From Oscillospiraceae bacterium (GTDB lineage Bacteria; Bacillota; Clostridia; Oscillospirales; Acutalibacteraceae), in contig DOQR01000001.1 of assembly GCA_003514385.1 (NCBI GenBank), positions 62,001 through 126,000 of the forward strand: 64,000 bases of DNA. Direction: 5' to 3'. The notes beneath the pieces were generated by a model. The model made no database searches. It was not told the DNA's origin and saw nothing but the letters and a program-made list of their open reading frames with translations. Shown here piece after piece: positions 26,076-34,227 of the stretch. The stretch's first letter is position 1. Every line of letters starts with the position of its first letter. The position numbers were made by a program, and so were the translations under genes.

Positions 26076-26675
26076 TTATGAGAACAGGGAGCTGCCCGAG
26101 AAGCCGGAGAACGCGAGGGAGAGCAGCGCGACATAGACGAACGCCGCCGGAGTGCCGCGGAAGGCTTTGGGCATATCCTGATTCTGCGAGATTATGTGCA
26201 GACCCTTGCATATGAGCGTCGCCGCGAGAATGAACGCGAGACCCGCGCCGATGCCGGAGCCGATGCTCTCGGGGAGGGTGTAGGCCGCGCTGCGGTTGAG
26301 CAGGGGAGTTGCGAGCACAAGGGTGTTGAGTGCCGCCATGCCGAGCGTGCCGAGGAACTTCTCGGTCGCGCCGAGGGCGAGCTTGAGTATGAGTCCGGTT
26401 ATCAGGAAAACTACTATAAGCACGCCGCTGAACATTGCAAAATGCAGAGCCGAGGGCAGGGTGCTGAGCACCGGTATCATTTCGAGCGCGCGGCAGGCGA
26501 GTGCCGTGACGGTCGAGAAAAATGCGATCATCGCCGAGAACATCCAGAGTCTGCGCGGCTTCTTCGCAAGCATAAGAGCTTCGCTCGCCGCGTATCCGCC
26601 GTTGAAGACGAGATTCTGAATGAACACCGTGTAGAGTGCTGTGGAGAGCAAATCAAAAAACCAGGTCATGTTCAT
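26076..26675 (-). CDS. RnfA-like membrane protein lacking Fe-S cysteines
   Basis: This 199-residue protein has six membrane segments and aligns with RnfA/NqrE-type subunits of ion-pumping electron-transfer complexes. In canonical RnfA two cysteines (in FVL..FLG.CPF and in TTNC) help hold an intramembrane [2Fe-2S] cluster. Here these positions read LVFNGGYAASEA and AALNTLVLA, with no cysteine, as far as I can align by eye. Its start overlaps the end of the RnfE-like gene (ATGA). No rnfB, rnfC or rnfG is in the window. It may not transfer electrons. Confidence 0.78.
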   Translation of the reverse strand: MNMTWFFDLLSTALYTVFIQNLVFNGGYAASEALMLAKKPRRLWMFSAMIAFFSTVTALACRALEMIPVLSTLPSALHFAMFSGVLIVVFLITGLILKLALGATEKFLGTLGMAALNTLVLATPLLNRSAAYTLPESIGSGIGAGLAFILAATLICKGLHIISQNQDMPKAFRGTPAAFVYVALLSLAFSGFSGSSLFS

Positions 26676-27628
26676 TTGTCTCCCTCCTTCTTCTCGTCGG
26701 AGTCAAAATCCTTTGCTTCGTCGAACAGGCGGTTGAACGCCGAGCCGTAGTCCTTGTCATCTTCGTCTTCGTCGTCTTTGGCGAAGATATCGGAAAGGTC
26801 AAATTTGCCCTCGCCGTCGAGCGGCTCGAAGTGTGCCAAGTCGTCCTCTTTGGGGTCTTCGGCTTCAACAGTCTCTTCGACTTCAATTATCTCTTCCGTT
26901 TCAACGGTCTCTTCCGCAGGAGCCTCTTCCGCCTTGGCGGGAGCCAGATTCTCGGGAAGATTCTTCTTGCTGACTATGACGGAAGTTTTCTTTATCTTCA
27001 TCTCGGTCTCTGCCGAGTGCTCGGGGAAGCGTTTGTTTATCAGCGCCTTGAGCGCGGCGGCGAAGAACGCGAGAACCAAAAATCCGCCAAACGGCATTAG
27101 AATCGCCGGGTAGGTCATCGGGACTTTGATATTTGCGCCCCATATGGTGGATGAGCCTATCATTTCGCGCAGCGCGCCGACGGGGATAATAACAGCTGCA
27201 TAGCCGAGCGCCGTTGCCACGGAGTCAAAGAACGCATGGCGCAGGTCGGTCTTGACCGCGAGCTTCTCGCAGTGCAGGGCGATTATCGAGTTTGCCGCCG
27301 TCAGGGCGAGATATATACCCGCGCCGAGGCTGATTTCGGGCATAAAAGTATCAATTGCGTATATGATTCCGGCAATTATCGCCGTGCCGATGAGCAGATA
27401 TATCGCGACTCTTATCCATCTCGGGACTTTTTTGAGCGCGAGGCAGGCGAAGACCTGCGTGATAATGAGCACCGGGAAGAACGCCGCCGCAAGCAGGACC
27501 GCCGTCTTGAGCGTCGTCGCGACTGCGACTATCGCACAGAGACCTGCCGCCTGGATGAGCACCGGGTTGTGAATGAACGTGCTGCTGAACAGTGCGTCGG
27601 AGAATGAGTATTTTCTGCCTGAACTCAT
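26672..27628 (-). CDS. RnfE-like membrane protein with acidic tail
   Basis: This 318-residue protein has an N-terminal RnfE/NqrD-like membrane domain (about residues 1-205) with HNPVLIQAAGLCA near 20 and the family stretch ALREMIGSSTIWG near 155. One cluster cysteine (GLC) is present; the second, usually in VNC, is replaced by the serine of AANSIIAL. A tail of about 110 residues, rich in Glu and Asp, is absent from the usual 200-230 residue RnfE and probably lies in the cytoplasm. It overlaps both neighbours by 4 bp. Confidence 0.8.
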   Translation of the reverse strand: MSSGRKYSFSDALFSSTFIHNPVLIQAAGLCAIVAVATTLKTAVLLAAAFFPVLIITQVFACLALKKVPRWIRVAIYLLIGTAIIAGIIYAIDTFMPEISLGAGIYLALTAANSIIALHCEKLAVKTDLRHAFFDSVATALGYAAVIIPVGALREMIGSSTIWGANIKVPMTYPAILMPFGGFLVLAFFAAALKALINKRFPEHSAETEMKIKKTSVIVSKKNLPENLAPAKAEEAPAEETVETEEIIEVEETVEAEDPKEDDLAHFEPLDGEGKFDLSDIFAKDDEDEDDKDYGSAFNRLFDEAKDFDSDEKKEGDK

Positions 27629-28632
27629 GCCGGCTCACCTCCCTTTAAAGCTGCTTTCTGTTTTCTCTTTTCCGCGCTCTTTGCCATCGATTTTTCAATG
27701 AACTTGTGGTAGCCGATCTTTCTCAGCGTGCTGTCAACTATCGGCCAGAAAGCGTTGGTGAGCAGGATGCCGAAGCAGGTGCCGTCCTCAAATGTGCCGA
27801 AGTAGCGGAGTATCATGCAGATTATTCCGGCGAATGCGCCGTAGATAAATCTTGTCAGCGGGTGTTTCGGGCTCGTGCCGGGGTCGGTTACAAAGAATAT
27901 GCCCGAGAAGAGCAGGCTGCCTGCGCACAGCTCGGTGAGCAGGGATACCGGTCTTGAAAACGATCCGCGCGGGAAAATTACCGCAAGCAGCGAGCAGACG
28001 GTCAAAAATCCGAGGACATTGAAGAGTCTCTTCGGCTTTCCTGCGGCGAGCAGAGCACATGAGCCGAGCAGCGCGACCGCACAGCAGGTGCCGAGCGGAC
28101 CGGCGACATTACCGGATATCATCGACATTATGCCGACGGAGTTCATATGCTGTATGCCGCCTGCGCTCAGTTGAGCGGCGAGAGACGAGCCCGCGTCAAA
28201 GACATCGAACGACGCCGAGTCGATGGCGGGATATTTGAAAACCTCGTCCGGGAAGCAGACGGTCAGAAACGCCATGCCTGCCGCAGCGGGCACGAACGGA
28301 GCCTTGTGCGCCGGACCGAACGGAATCTTTGCAACGAGAATTGCGAACGCCGCGCCCGCGCCTATCAGCCAGATCGGTGCGGTGGCGGGCAGAAGCATAG
28401 CGATTGCGAAGCCCGTGAACACCGCGTGCATATCCGACAGGCAGTTTAGCTTCCTTTTCATTATCAGCAGCGCGACTGCCTCAACGGCGACCGCGCTTAT
28501 GATTCCCGTAAGTATCGCCCTGAATGCGAGCGCGCCGTAGTAATACCAGCTGACTATAGCGGGTGCGGCGAGCATGAGCAGATAGTTCATATAGGGACTT
28601 TTAGGCGCTTTTATGCGTTTGAATCTTGCCAT
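27625..28632 (-). CDS. RnfD-like membrane protein without flavin-site threonine
   Basis: This 335-residue protein aligns with RnfD/NqrB: about ten membrane segments, the MLLPATAPIW region, PFGPAHKAPFVPAAAG, GNVAGPLGTC and the late FFVTDPGTSPKHP. In RnfD an FMN is esterified to threonine in an SGAT motif; here the matching stretch is AGSSLAAQLSAG, with no such threonine by eye alignment. The ATG at 28632 follows AAAGG; a longer frame upstream lacks a ribosome site. It starts the leftward run and is coupled to the RnfE-like gene. Confidence 0.82.
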   Translation of the reverse strand: MARFKRIKAPKSPYMNYLLMLAAPAIVSWYYYGALAFRAILTGIISAVAVEAVALLIMKRKLNCLSDMHAVFTGFAIAMLLPATAPIWLIGAGAAFAILVAKIPFGPAHKAPFVPAAAGMAFLTVCFPDEVFKYPAIDSASFDVFDAGSSLAAQLSAGGIQHMNSVGIMSMISGNVAGPLGTCCAVALLGSCALLAAGKPKRLFNVLGFLTVCSLLAVIFPRGSFSRPVSLLTELCAGSLLFSGIFFVTDPGTSPKHPLTRFIYGAFAGIICMILRYFGTFEDGTCFGILLTNAFWPIVDSTLRKIGYHKFIEKSMAKSAEKRKQKAALKGGEPA

Positions 28633-28753
28633 AAAACCAACCTTTCCGTTTGCCGGCTTATTGCGCTGGCAAAAATTTTGCATTGCACGCCGCGGGGGCG
28701 CGTAATATTATATAAGGCAGAGAACTTTCTGTTTATTAAGGAGGGGATGCGCT

Positions 28754-29311
28754 TTGAAGATACAGGCGCCGACTGAAAACAGGATAACAATCGAGCTTTC
28801 GGCGCGCGACATGGATGCGCTCAATATTACATACGAGCAAATGGACTACTCGAATATTGAGACGCGCCGCGTGGTCTGGACTCTGCTCGACAGAGCGGGT
28901 CACGAACTCAAGCGCGACATCGACCCGAGCGGGCGGATGATAATCGAAGCGGTGCCCGCAGGCAGGGGAGGATGCGTCTTGAAATTCACCCTCTGTTCGG
29001 ACGGCAGCCGCGGAGTCCGCCAGCCCCCGTCAATAAAGAAAGGGGAGAACACGGCGGTCTATGAGTTCGGCTCTCTGGACGATGTTATGGACGCGGCGTG
29101 CGCGCTCGGCAGAAGCTTTGAAAACAGCGGGCTGTATGAGTCGGGCGGCGTCTATCGCCTGCTTCTCGGCGAGAGCATTTCCGACGCGCCGGAGCATATT
29201 CTCAGCGAGTTCGGCGCGCAGATAAATTCCTTTGCCGCCGCTTCGCACACCCGGGAGCACTGGAGGTGCATAGCCGAGGGCGACGCGCTGAAAAAACTTT
29301 CCGGCAATTGA
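28754..29311 (+). CDS. MecA-like adaptor protein
   Basis: This 185-residue protein begins MKIQAPTENRITIELS, with an N-terminal domain resembling MecA/YpbH, adaptors that deliver proteins to the ClpCP protease. It also has a variable linker and a C-terminal domain (ENTAVYEFGSLDDVMDAA onward) resembling the ClpC-binding half. The start is TTG at 28754, 7 nt after AAGGAGGGG; an out-of-frame ATG at 28747 is not used. The stop lies next to the stop of the convergent rpe gene. Sequence is diverged, so regulator targets are unknown. Confidence 0.72.
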   Translation: MKIQAPTENRITIELSARDMDALNITYEQMDYSNIETRRVVWTLLDRAGHELKRDIDPSGRMIIEAVPAGRGGCVLKFTLCSDGSRGVRQPPSIKKGENTAVYEFGSLDDVMDAACALGRSFENSGLYESGGVYRLLLGESISDAPEHILSEFGAQINSFAAASHTREHWRCIAEGDALKKLSGN

Positions 29312-29974
29312 TTATTGGCAGTTTGCGGCGATATCTTTCATCTCGGTTATCGCCTTTGCGGGGTCAGCCGCGCCGAAAACCGCGCTTCCCGCGACAAAGA
29401 CGGTCGCGCCGCGGCGGGCAGGCTCTTCAATGGTCTTTGCGGATATGCCGCCGTCGACCTGAATCTCAATATCAATCGAGCGCTTCTCGCACTCCTCGCG
29501 CAGCGCGCTTATCTTCGGCATCATGTCTGCCATGAACTTCTGACCGCCGAAGCCGGGCTCAACGGTCATGATGAGCACCATGTCGAGCTTGTCGAGATAG
29601 GGGAAAACGCTCTCAACGGGAGTGCCGGGCTTGACGGAGAGTGCCGCCTTGCAGCCCGACGAGCGGATAAGGTCGATAGTCTCGTCGACCGGGGAATCCG
29701 ACTCGATGTGGAATGTGATAACATCCGCGCCCGCTTTCACAAAATCGGGGATATACCTGAGCGGCTCGCTTATCATCAGATGAACGTCAAAGACGAGCGA
29801 GCTTTTGCCGCGGATACTTTTTATGATTGGCGCGCCGAAGGTTATGTTGGGCACAAAATGCCCGTCCATCACATCGAGATGGAGCCAGTCCGCGCCGGCC
29901 TTTTCTATCATTGCGGCCTGCTCTCCCATTTGGGAGAAGTCGCCTGCGAGCATTGAAGGAGCGATCTTTATCAT
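29312..29974 (-). CDS. rpe: Ribulose-phosphate 3-epimerase
   Basis: Rpe interconverts ribulose-5-phosphate and xylulose-5-phosphate in the pentose phosphate pathway. The 220-residue protein has APSMLAGDFSQM at the start, HLDVMDGHFVPNITFG near residue 33 with metal-binding histidine and aspartate, EPGFGGQKF near 140, and the phosphate-binding VDGGIS and GSAVF near 175 and 195. The ATG at 29974 follows GAAAGGA. It has its own promoter and converges directly on the MecA-like gene with no gap. Confidence 0.96.
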   Translation of the reverse strand: MIKIAPSMLAGDFSQMGEQAAMIEKAGADWLHLDVMDGHFVPNITFGAPIIKSIRGKSSLVFDVHLMISEPLRYIPDFVKAGADVITFHIESDSPVDETIDLIRSSGCKAALSVKPGTPVESVFPYLDKLDMVLIMTVEPGFGGQKFMADMMPKISALREECEKRSIDIEIQVDGGISAKTIEEPARRGATVFVAGSAVFGAADPAKAITEMKDIAANCQ

Positions 29975-30015
29975 CGTTTTTTCGTCCTTTCGTATTTTCA
30001 TACATACCTTATACC

Positions 30016-30044
30016 ATTATACCAACTAAATCCCGTTTAGTCAA
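30016..30044 (-). promoter_or_regulatory. Sigma-A promoter of rpe
   Basis: On the minus strand TTGACT (30044-30039) and TATAAT (30021-30016) are spaced by 17 bp. Confidence 0.9.
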
Positions 30045-30068
30045 TCGCGCGGGGCGTCTTTGGAAGTC

Positions 30069-30097
30069 TTTACAAACAGTTAAAATTATGGTATTCT
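30069..30097 (+). promoter_or_regulatory. Promoter of the HAD phosphatase gene
   Basis: TTTACA (30069-30074) and TATTCT (30092-30097) with a 17-bp spacer; plausible but weaker than the divergent rpe promoter. Confidence 0.55.
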
Positions 30098-30157
30098 TTG
30101 ACGGAGAAAATAAATCCGGGATGTGTGCAGAACTTCCCGAACAAGGAGAAAATGAAA

Positions 30158-30721
30158 ATGAATGTTTATGATTTTGACAACACCATCTACGACGGCGAGA
30201 GCTTTATTGATCTGTTTATCTTTCTTTTCAAGAAAGACCCCTCGCTCGTCAAGTACATTCCCGACGTTATCAACGGGCTCTACAAATACACAAAGGGCAC
30301 GATAAACGCCGAAGAAGCGTTGGAGCAGTATTCCGATGTCGTTACCGACTATTATAACAGCATCGAGGATTTCGACGCGCTCGTCACCGAGTTCTGGGAT
30401 ACGAATATCCACAAGATAAAGCCGTTCTATTTCCGCCAGAGGCAGGACGACGATATAATAATCTCCGCGAGCCCCGAGGTTCTGCTCGACGATGTTATGC
30501 ACAGGCTCAACATCAAGAATTATATCTGCTCGCGCACCGACGGCAACGCGCATATAACCGACCTCTGCTTCCGCGGCAGAAAGGTCGAGCTGTTCAAGGA
30601 GATGTATCCCGATACGATAATCGACAATTTCTATACCGATTCCGTCAACGATACCCCGATGATGGAGATCTCCGAGCACGCGTTCCTCGTCTCCGGCAAC
30701 AAGATAAAGCAGGTAAAGTAA
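30158..30721 (+). CDS. HAD-family phosphatase (phosphoserine phosphatase-like)
   Basis: This 187-residue haloacid dehalogenase-fold enzyme has the DxDxT motif (YDFDNTIYDGES) near residue 4, motif II serine in ISASPEVL near 105, the lysine region RKVELFKEMY, and the motif III acids in FYTDSVNDTPMME near 167. A helical cap (residues about 20-85) fits the HAD-IB class, so a small phosphometabolite such as phosphoserine is likely, though not proven. ATG 30158 lies 9 nt after AAGGAG. It has its own promoter and terminator. Confidence 0.83.
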   Translation: MNVYDFDNTIYDGESFIDLFIFLFKKDPSLVKYIPDVINGLYKYTKGTINAEEALEQYSDVVTDYYNSIEDFDALVTEFWDTNIHKIKPFYFRQRQDDDIIISASPEVLLDDVMHRLNIKNYICSRTDGNAHITDLCFRGRKVELFKEMYPDTIIDNFYTDSVNDTPMMEISEHAFLVSGNKIKQVK

Positions 30722-30733
30722 AAATAAAAATTC

Positions 30734-30768
30734 AAAGCCTCCGTGTGATATCATGCGGAGGCTTTTTG
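30734..30768 (+). terminator. Terminator of the HAD phosphatase gene
   Basis: AAAGCCTCCG (30734-30743) pairs perfectly with CGGAGGCTTT (30756-30765), followed by TTG. Confidence 0.88.
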
Positions 30769-30884
30769 CTGCAAATGATAAATTGTAATTTTTATTATTG
30801 CGTGCTTGCCTGTTGACAACATAATAATACAACAAATAGGACAAATTTTGATTTGCGAATAATTTGCCTTGCAGCGTCAAAAAC

Positions 30885-30920
30885 AAAAAATCCTACCCAA
30901 AGGAAACCCATGGGTAGGAT
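30885..30920 (-). terminator. Terminator of the GH30 gene
   Basis: ATCCTACCC (30890-30898) pairs with GGGTAGGAT (30912-30920); on the minus strand it is followed by TTTTTTG. The stem matches the one at 12273-12306. Confidence 0.82.
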
Positions 30921-30960
30921 CTGCTGCTTTATAAACACGCCGCGGATTCGGCGAGCGGGT

Positions 30961-32469
30961 CTATTCAAAAATTGCGGTGGTGATGCTGTAGGCGGGGATG
31001 GTCAGCGTCTGCTGATATGCTCCGTCATAGGTGAGCTCGACTTTTCTGTTGCCGTCGGTCGTGTATGTCGTGAGGTGATCCCTGCCCTCTATGCCGCTCA
31101 GGGAGAAGGTGTGCTCCTTGCCGCCGTTGACGATAACGAGAACGATCTTTCCGTCCGGAGTCAGGAACGCGGCGGTGTTTGTGCGGAAGCCTATATAGTT
31201 TTCAAGCTTTTCGCGGCTCATTGACGAGAATCTGTCGTTGACGTCCTTTTTGCAGGAGATGAGACGGCTCCCCTCGGGGACGAACTTCGAGAAATGCGCC
31301 ATCGCGTAGTATCGCTGGGCAACATAGTATTCGCTGCAGTCGTGGTTGGCGATTATCAGTCCGTCGCCGTTTTCGTCGCCCTCGCTGACCGCGACCCAGG
31401 CGGACCAGAAGGAGGCGTTGGAGATGAACAGATCCTGCGCCATGACGCGCGCCATAAACAGCGCACTGCGGGTGGATTTATTTGACATGGTGACGGGCAG
31501 CTCGCACCACTCGGACATATCATATATGACTCCGGGGTACTTCTTTATGTATCTGCCCCACCAACTCTTGATGAAATAGTTGATATCCGAGCAATAGGAG
31601 TGATATGTATATGTGCCGAGAACTTCGCGAAGGTCGGGGTCGTTGTAGACATATTTGAGATAATCAAAGGTCTTGCTTGTTATCTTCGAGACCTCGCACA
31701 TCGAGAGCTTGACGTCGAGCCCGCGCGCCTTGATGCTCTTTGCAAAAAGCTTGTAGAGCTTGAAAAGCTCCTCGGTCTCATAGTGGCAGCCCTCCTGATA
31801 GACGTCGTCGCCGCCCCAGGACACCTGCGGCTCATTGACGGGGCTAATATACTTGATAGGATAGCCGAGCTCGATAAAGTGCTCGGTTATGTCAAGGAAA
31901 TAATCGACATATTCCTGATAACATTCGGGCTTGAGGTTGTTCTGATGCTTTTTGAAGCCGCCGCTCGCCTGACCGGTGATTGTCATTGAAAAGTGGGGGG
32001 AGTTTGAGAACAGAACGACCGAGTCCACGCATCCGTAGCTCATCGCGAGGTCGAGTATCTTCATCGACTCTGCGTCCTGCGACCAGTCGTATTCGTATTT
32101 TCCCGTCTTTTCGTTATAGACGAGGAAGCTCTCCGTGCTCTTCCACGAGTCGCGGTCGAGGCGTGTGTTGGGGTTCTGCTTTTCGCCTGAGCCGACATTG
32201 AAGCGGTAGACGTTGAGCCCGAGACCCTCTTTGCTGAACAGGAGCTTCGTTATTGCCTCTGCGTTTTCGCTCGCACCTGCAACCTGCGGCCACCATGCGG
32301 CGGCTGCGCCCCAGCCCATAATCTCCTGTTGCTGAGAGGTTTCGTCTATTTTGAGATTGACGTGGCTCGTGTCTTTCGTTGCAATATTCGACACGGATAT
32401 CGATCCCGTGATGCACAGCGAGATGATAAACACGAGGACATCATATATAGTTTTTCTCAGTTTTTCCAT
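30961..32469 (-). CDS. Secreted GH30 glycoside hydrolase
   Basis: This 502-residue protein has an N-terminal signal segment (about residues 5-30) and a (beta/alpha)8 domain with the GH30 pattern GWGAAAAWWPQVAG near 52, an acid/base glutamate in SPVNEPQ near 213, and a nucleophile glutamate in DMSEWC near 320, then a C-terminal beta domain. The tryptophan-rich start resembles the beta-1,6-galactanase-type subfamily, so a galactan or related glycan is a likely target. ATG 32469 is chosen: GGAGGG lies 8 nt upstream. It stands alone between terminators. Confidence 0.82.
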   Translation of the reverse strand: MEKLRKTIYDVLVFIISLCITGSISVSNIATKDTSHVNLKIDETSQQQEIMGWGAAAAWWPQVAGASENAEAITKLLFSKEGLGLNVYRFNVGSGEKQNPNTRLDRDSWKSTESFLVYNEKTGKYEYDWSQDAESMKILDLAMSYGCVDSVVLFSNSPHFSMTITGQASGGFKKHQNNLKPECYQEYVDYFLDITEHFIELGYPIKYISPVNEPQVSWGGDDVYQEGCHYETEELFKLYKLFAKSIKARGLDVKLSMCEVSKITSKTFDYLKYVYNDPDLREVLGTYTYHSYCSDINYFIKSWWGRYIKKYPGVIYDMSEWCELPVTMSNKSTRSALFMARVMAQDLFISNASFWSAWVAVSEGDENGDGLIIANHDCSEYYVAQRYYAMAHFSKFVPEGSRLISCKKDVNDRFSSMSREKLENYIGFRTNTAAFLTPDGKIVLVIVNGGKEHTFSLSGIEGRDHLTTYTTDGNRKVELTYDGAYQQTLTIPAYSITTAIFE

Positions 32470-32578
32470 AATGTATCCCTCCTGATACCACAAGTTTATC
32501 AGAAGAAATATAAAAGGTCAACCAAAAAATCGAAAAGAGTTGCTGCGGGACAGTATGTTTCGCCGCACCCTACGAAGT

Positions 32579-32611
32579 GCGCGTCAATAAAATTGTGCAA
32601 TTTCGCGGGCG
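32579..32611. repeat. Short repeat shared with 11588-11620
   Basis: The 300-bp gap between the GH30 and Xaa-Pro peptidase genes holds GCGTCAATAAAATTGTGCAA and flanks, which match the reverse complement of 11588-11620 with few differences. Nothing else supported is seen before the terminator at 32737. Confidence 0.6.
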
Positions 32612-32736
32612 AATGAAATCCAACCATACCATGCACTTTTTCACTATTCACTTTTACTTATTACCTTGAGCGAAGCGAAACACCCCTGCAGGGGAGCCTA
32701 AAATCAGGTAAACGGAGTTCGCATATAAAACAGAAA

Positions 32737-32762
32737 TCCCCGTATGTCCTTGCATACGGGGA
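32737..32762 (-). terminator. Terminator of the Xaa-Pro peptidase gene
   Basis: TCCCCGTATG (32737-32746) pairs with CATACGGGGA (32753-32762); the minus-strand tail is TTTCTGTTTT. Confidence 0.82.
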
Positions 32763-32768
32763 AATGTT

Positions 32769-33833
32769 TTAGAGTATGATAAGATTTTTTGGCGCGTGGG
32801 TGAGTCCGCGGCTGCCGTCTTCCGTGATGAGCACCATGTCCTCTATTCTGACTCCGAAAAGTCCGGGCAGATAGATGCCGGGCTCCGCAGTGACAAGATG
32901 TCCGGGAGCGAGAATCTCTTTCGAGCGGGGCGATACGCGCGGCTGCTCGTGGATCTCAACGCCGACTCCGTGACCCGTGCCGTGGCCGAAGAATTCGCCG
33001 TAGCCCGCGTCGGTTATGATATCGCGCGCGGCTTTGTCCGCGTCGGCGCAGGAGACTCCGGGAGCCATCTTCTCCATCGCGGCGAGCTGCGCTTCGAGGA
33101 CGGTGTTGTATATCTTCTTCTGCTCTTCGCTTACGGAGCCTACTGCGACGGTTCGCGTCATGTCGCTGTGGTATCCGCCGACGACCGCACCGTAGTCCAT
33201 GGTGATGAAATCGCCGTTTTCAATCTTTTTGTCCGAGGGCACGCCGTGCGGCATCGATGAGTTGACTCCGCTGACTGCAATAGTCTCAAACGAGAGCGCC
33301 TCCGCGCCGTTTCGGAGCATATAGTAGTCGAGTTCGAGCTGAACCTCGCGCTCGGTCACGCCGGGCTTTATGAATTCAAGTATGTGGTCGAATGCGCGCT
33401 CGGCTATCACCTGCGCCTCGCACACGAGCTTCACTTCGTTGTCGGATTTTACCATTCTGAGCGCGTCTATCGCGCGGTCGGCGTAGTTCTCGGTGCAGAT
33501 GCCTGTGTCGGGCATCCACTTTGTGAACTCCTCGAACTGGGCGACGGTGAGTCTCGTCGTCTCAACGGCGAGGTTGTTTATTTTGAATTCGCTCATCAGC
33601 TGCGGCAGCTCGGTGCTCAGATCTTTTGTGAGTCTGACGGGGCAGACGGTTATCTTCTTCTGCGCCGCCTCGACATAGCGCGAGTCGGTGAGGAATACCG
33701 TGCCGTTTCTCGAAATGAGCAGAACGCCGTCCGACGACGGGAACGAGGTGAAATAGCGCCTGTTCTCCTCGGACATTATCAGCGCGCCGTCGAGCTCCGA
33801 CGGCAGAAGCGAAAGAAACTTGTCGAAAATCAT
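32769..33833 (-). CDS. Xaa-Pro aminopeptidase, M24 family
   Basis: This 354-residue cytoplasmic peptidase removes N-terminal residues followed by proline. An N-terminal creatinase-like domain is followed by the M24 domain with the dinuclear metal ligands: MDYGAVVGGYHSDMTRT near 215 (two aspartates), GHGTGHGVGVEIHE near 285 (histidine) and the glutamates in TAEPGIYLPG and GVRIEDMVLIT. Length and motifs fit PepQ/YpdF-type enzymes. AGGAGGA precedes the ATG. It is followed by a clear terminator and reads leftward downstream of rpsU. Confidence 0.93.
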   Translation of the reverse strand: MIFDKFLSLLPSELDGALIMSEENRRYFTSFPSSDGVLLISRNGTVFLTDSRYVEAAQKKITVCPVRLTKDLSTELPQLMSEFKINNLAVETTRLTVAQFEEFTKWMPDTGICTENYADRAIDALRMVKSDNEVKLVCEAQVIAERAFDHILEFIKPGVTEREVQLELDYYMLRNGAEALSFETIAVSGVNSSMPHGVPSDKKIENGDFITMDYGAVVGGYHSDMTRTVAVGSVSEEQKKIYNTVLEAQLAAMEKMAPGVSCADADKAARDIITDAGYGEFFGHGTGHGVGVEIHEQPRVSPRSKEILAPGHLVTAEPGIYLPGLFGVRIEDMVLITEDGSRGLTHAPKNLIIL

Positions 33834-33860
33834 TCTCTGTTCCTCCTTAGGGTACTTTTA

Positions 33861-33891
33861 AAAAAGCGGTGAGAAATCCCTTTCCCACCGC
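33861..33891 (-). terminator. Terminator of rpsU
   Basis: GCGGTGAGAAA (33866-33876) pairs with TTTCCCACCGC (33881-33891) apart from one mismatch; the minus-strand tail is TTTTTTAAAAG. Confidence 0.85.
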
Positions 33892-33922
33892 CTTTAAATG
33901 TACAGTTGTACAGTGCAGGTAC

Positions 33923-34099
33923 TTATTTGTACTTGCGCTTACGAGCCGCCTCAGACTTCTTCTTTCTCTTGACCGAAGGCTTCTCATAGTGCTCTCTCTT
34001 GCGGACCTCCTGGATAACTCCGTCTCTGGAAGTCTGTCTCTTGAAACGCTTGAGTGCGCTCTCGAGAGATTCGTTCTCTTTAACTTTGACCTGACTCAT
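33923..34099 (-). CDS. rpsU: Ribosomal protein S21
   Basis: The 58-residue basic protein [20 protein letters not shown]... is the small-subunit protein S21, with the lysine/arginine-rich C-terminus [15 protein letters not shown]. The ATG at 34099 follows GGAGGGAGGG at 8 nt; a longer frame to 34129 has no site. A perfect sigma-A promoter lies upstream (34157-34185) and a strong terminator downstream, so it is a single-gene unit. Confidence 0.97.
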   Translation of the reverse strand: MSQVKVKENESLESALKRFKRQTSRDGVIQEVRKREHYEKPSVKRKKKSEAARKRKYK

Positions 34100-34156
34100 T
34101 AATATTCCCTCCCTCCGCTGCAATTGCAAGGGCTAATTAGCATAAGCTTGCCTCTA

Positions 34157-34185
34157 ATTATACAACAGGTGAATTTTATTGTCAA
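34157..34185 (-). promoter_or_regulatory. Sigma-A promoter of rpsU
   Basis: Minus-strand TTGACA (34185-34180) and TATAAT (34162-34157), exact consensus, with a 17-bp spacer. Confidence 0.95.
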
Positions 34186-34227
34186 CCGCTTGGGGGGATT
34201 TTTTATTTTTGATTAAAATATCCTTTT

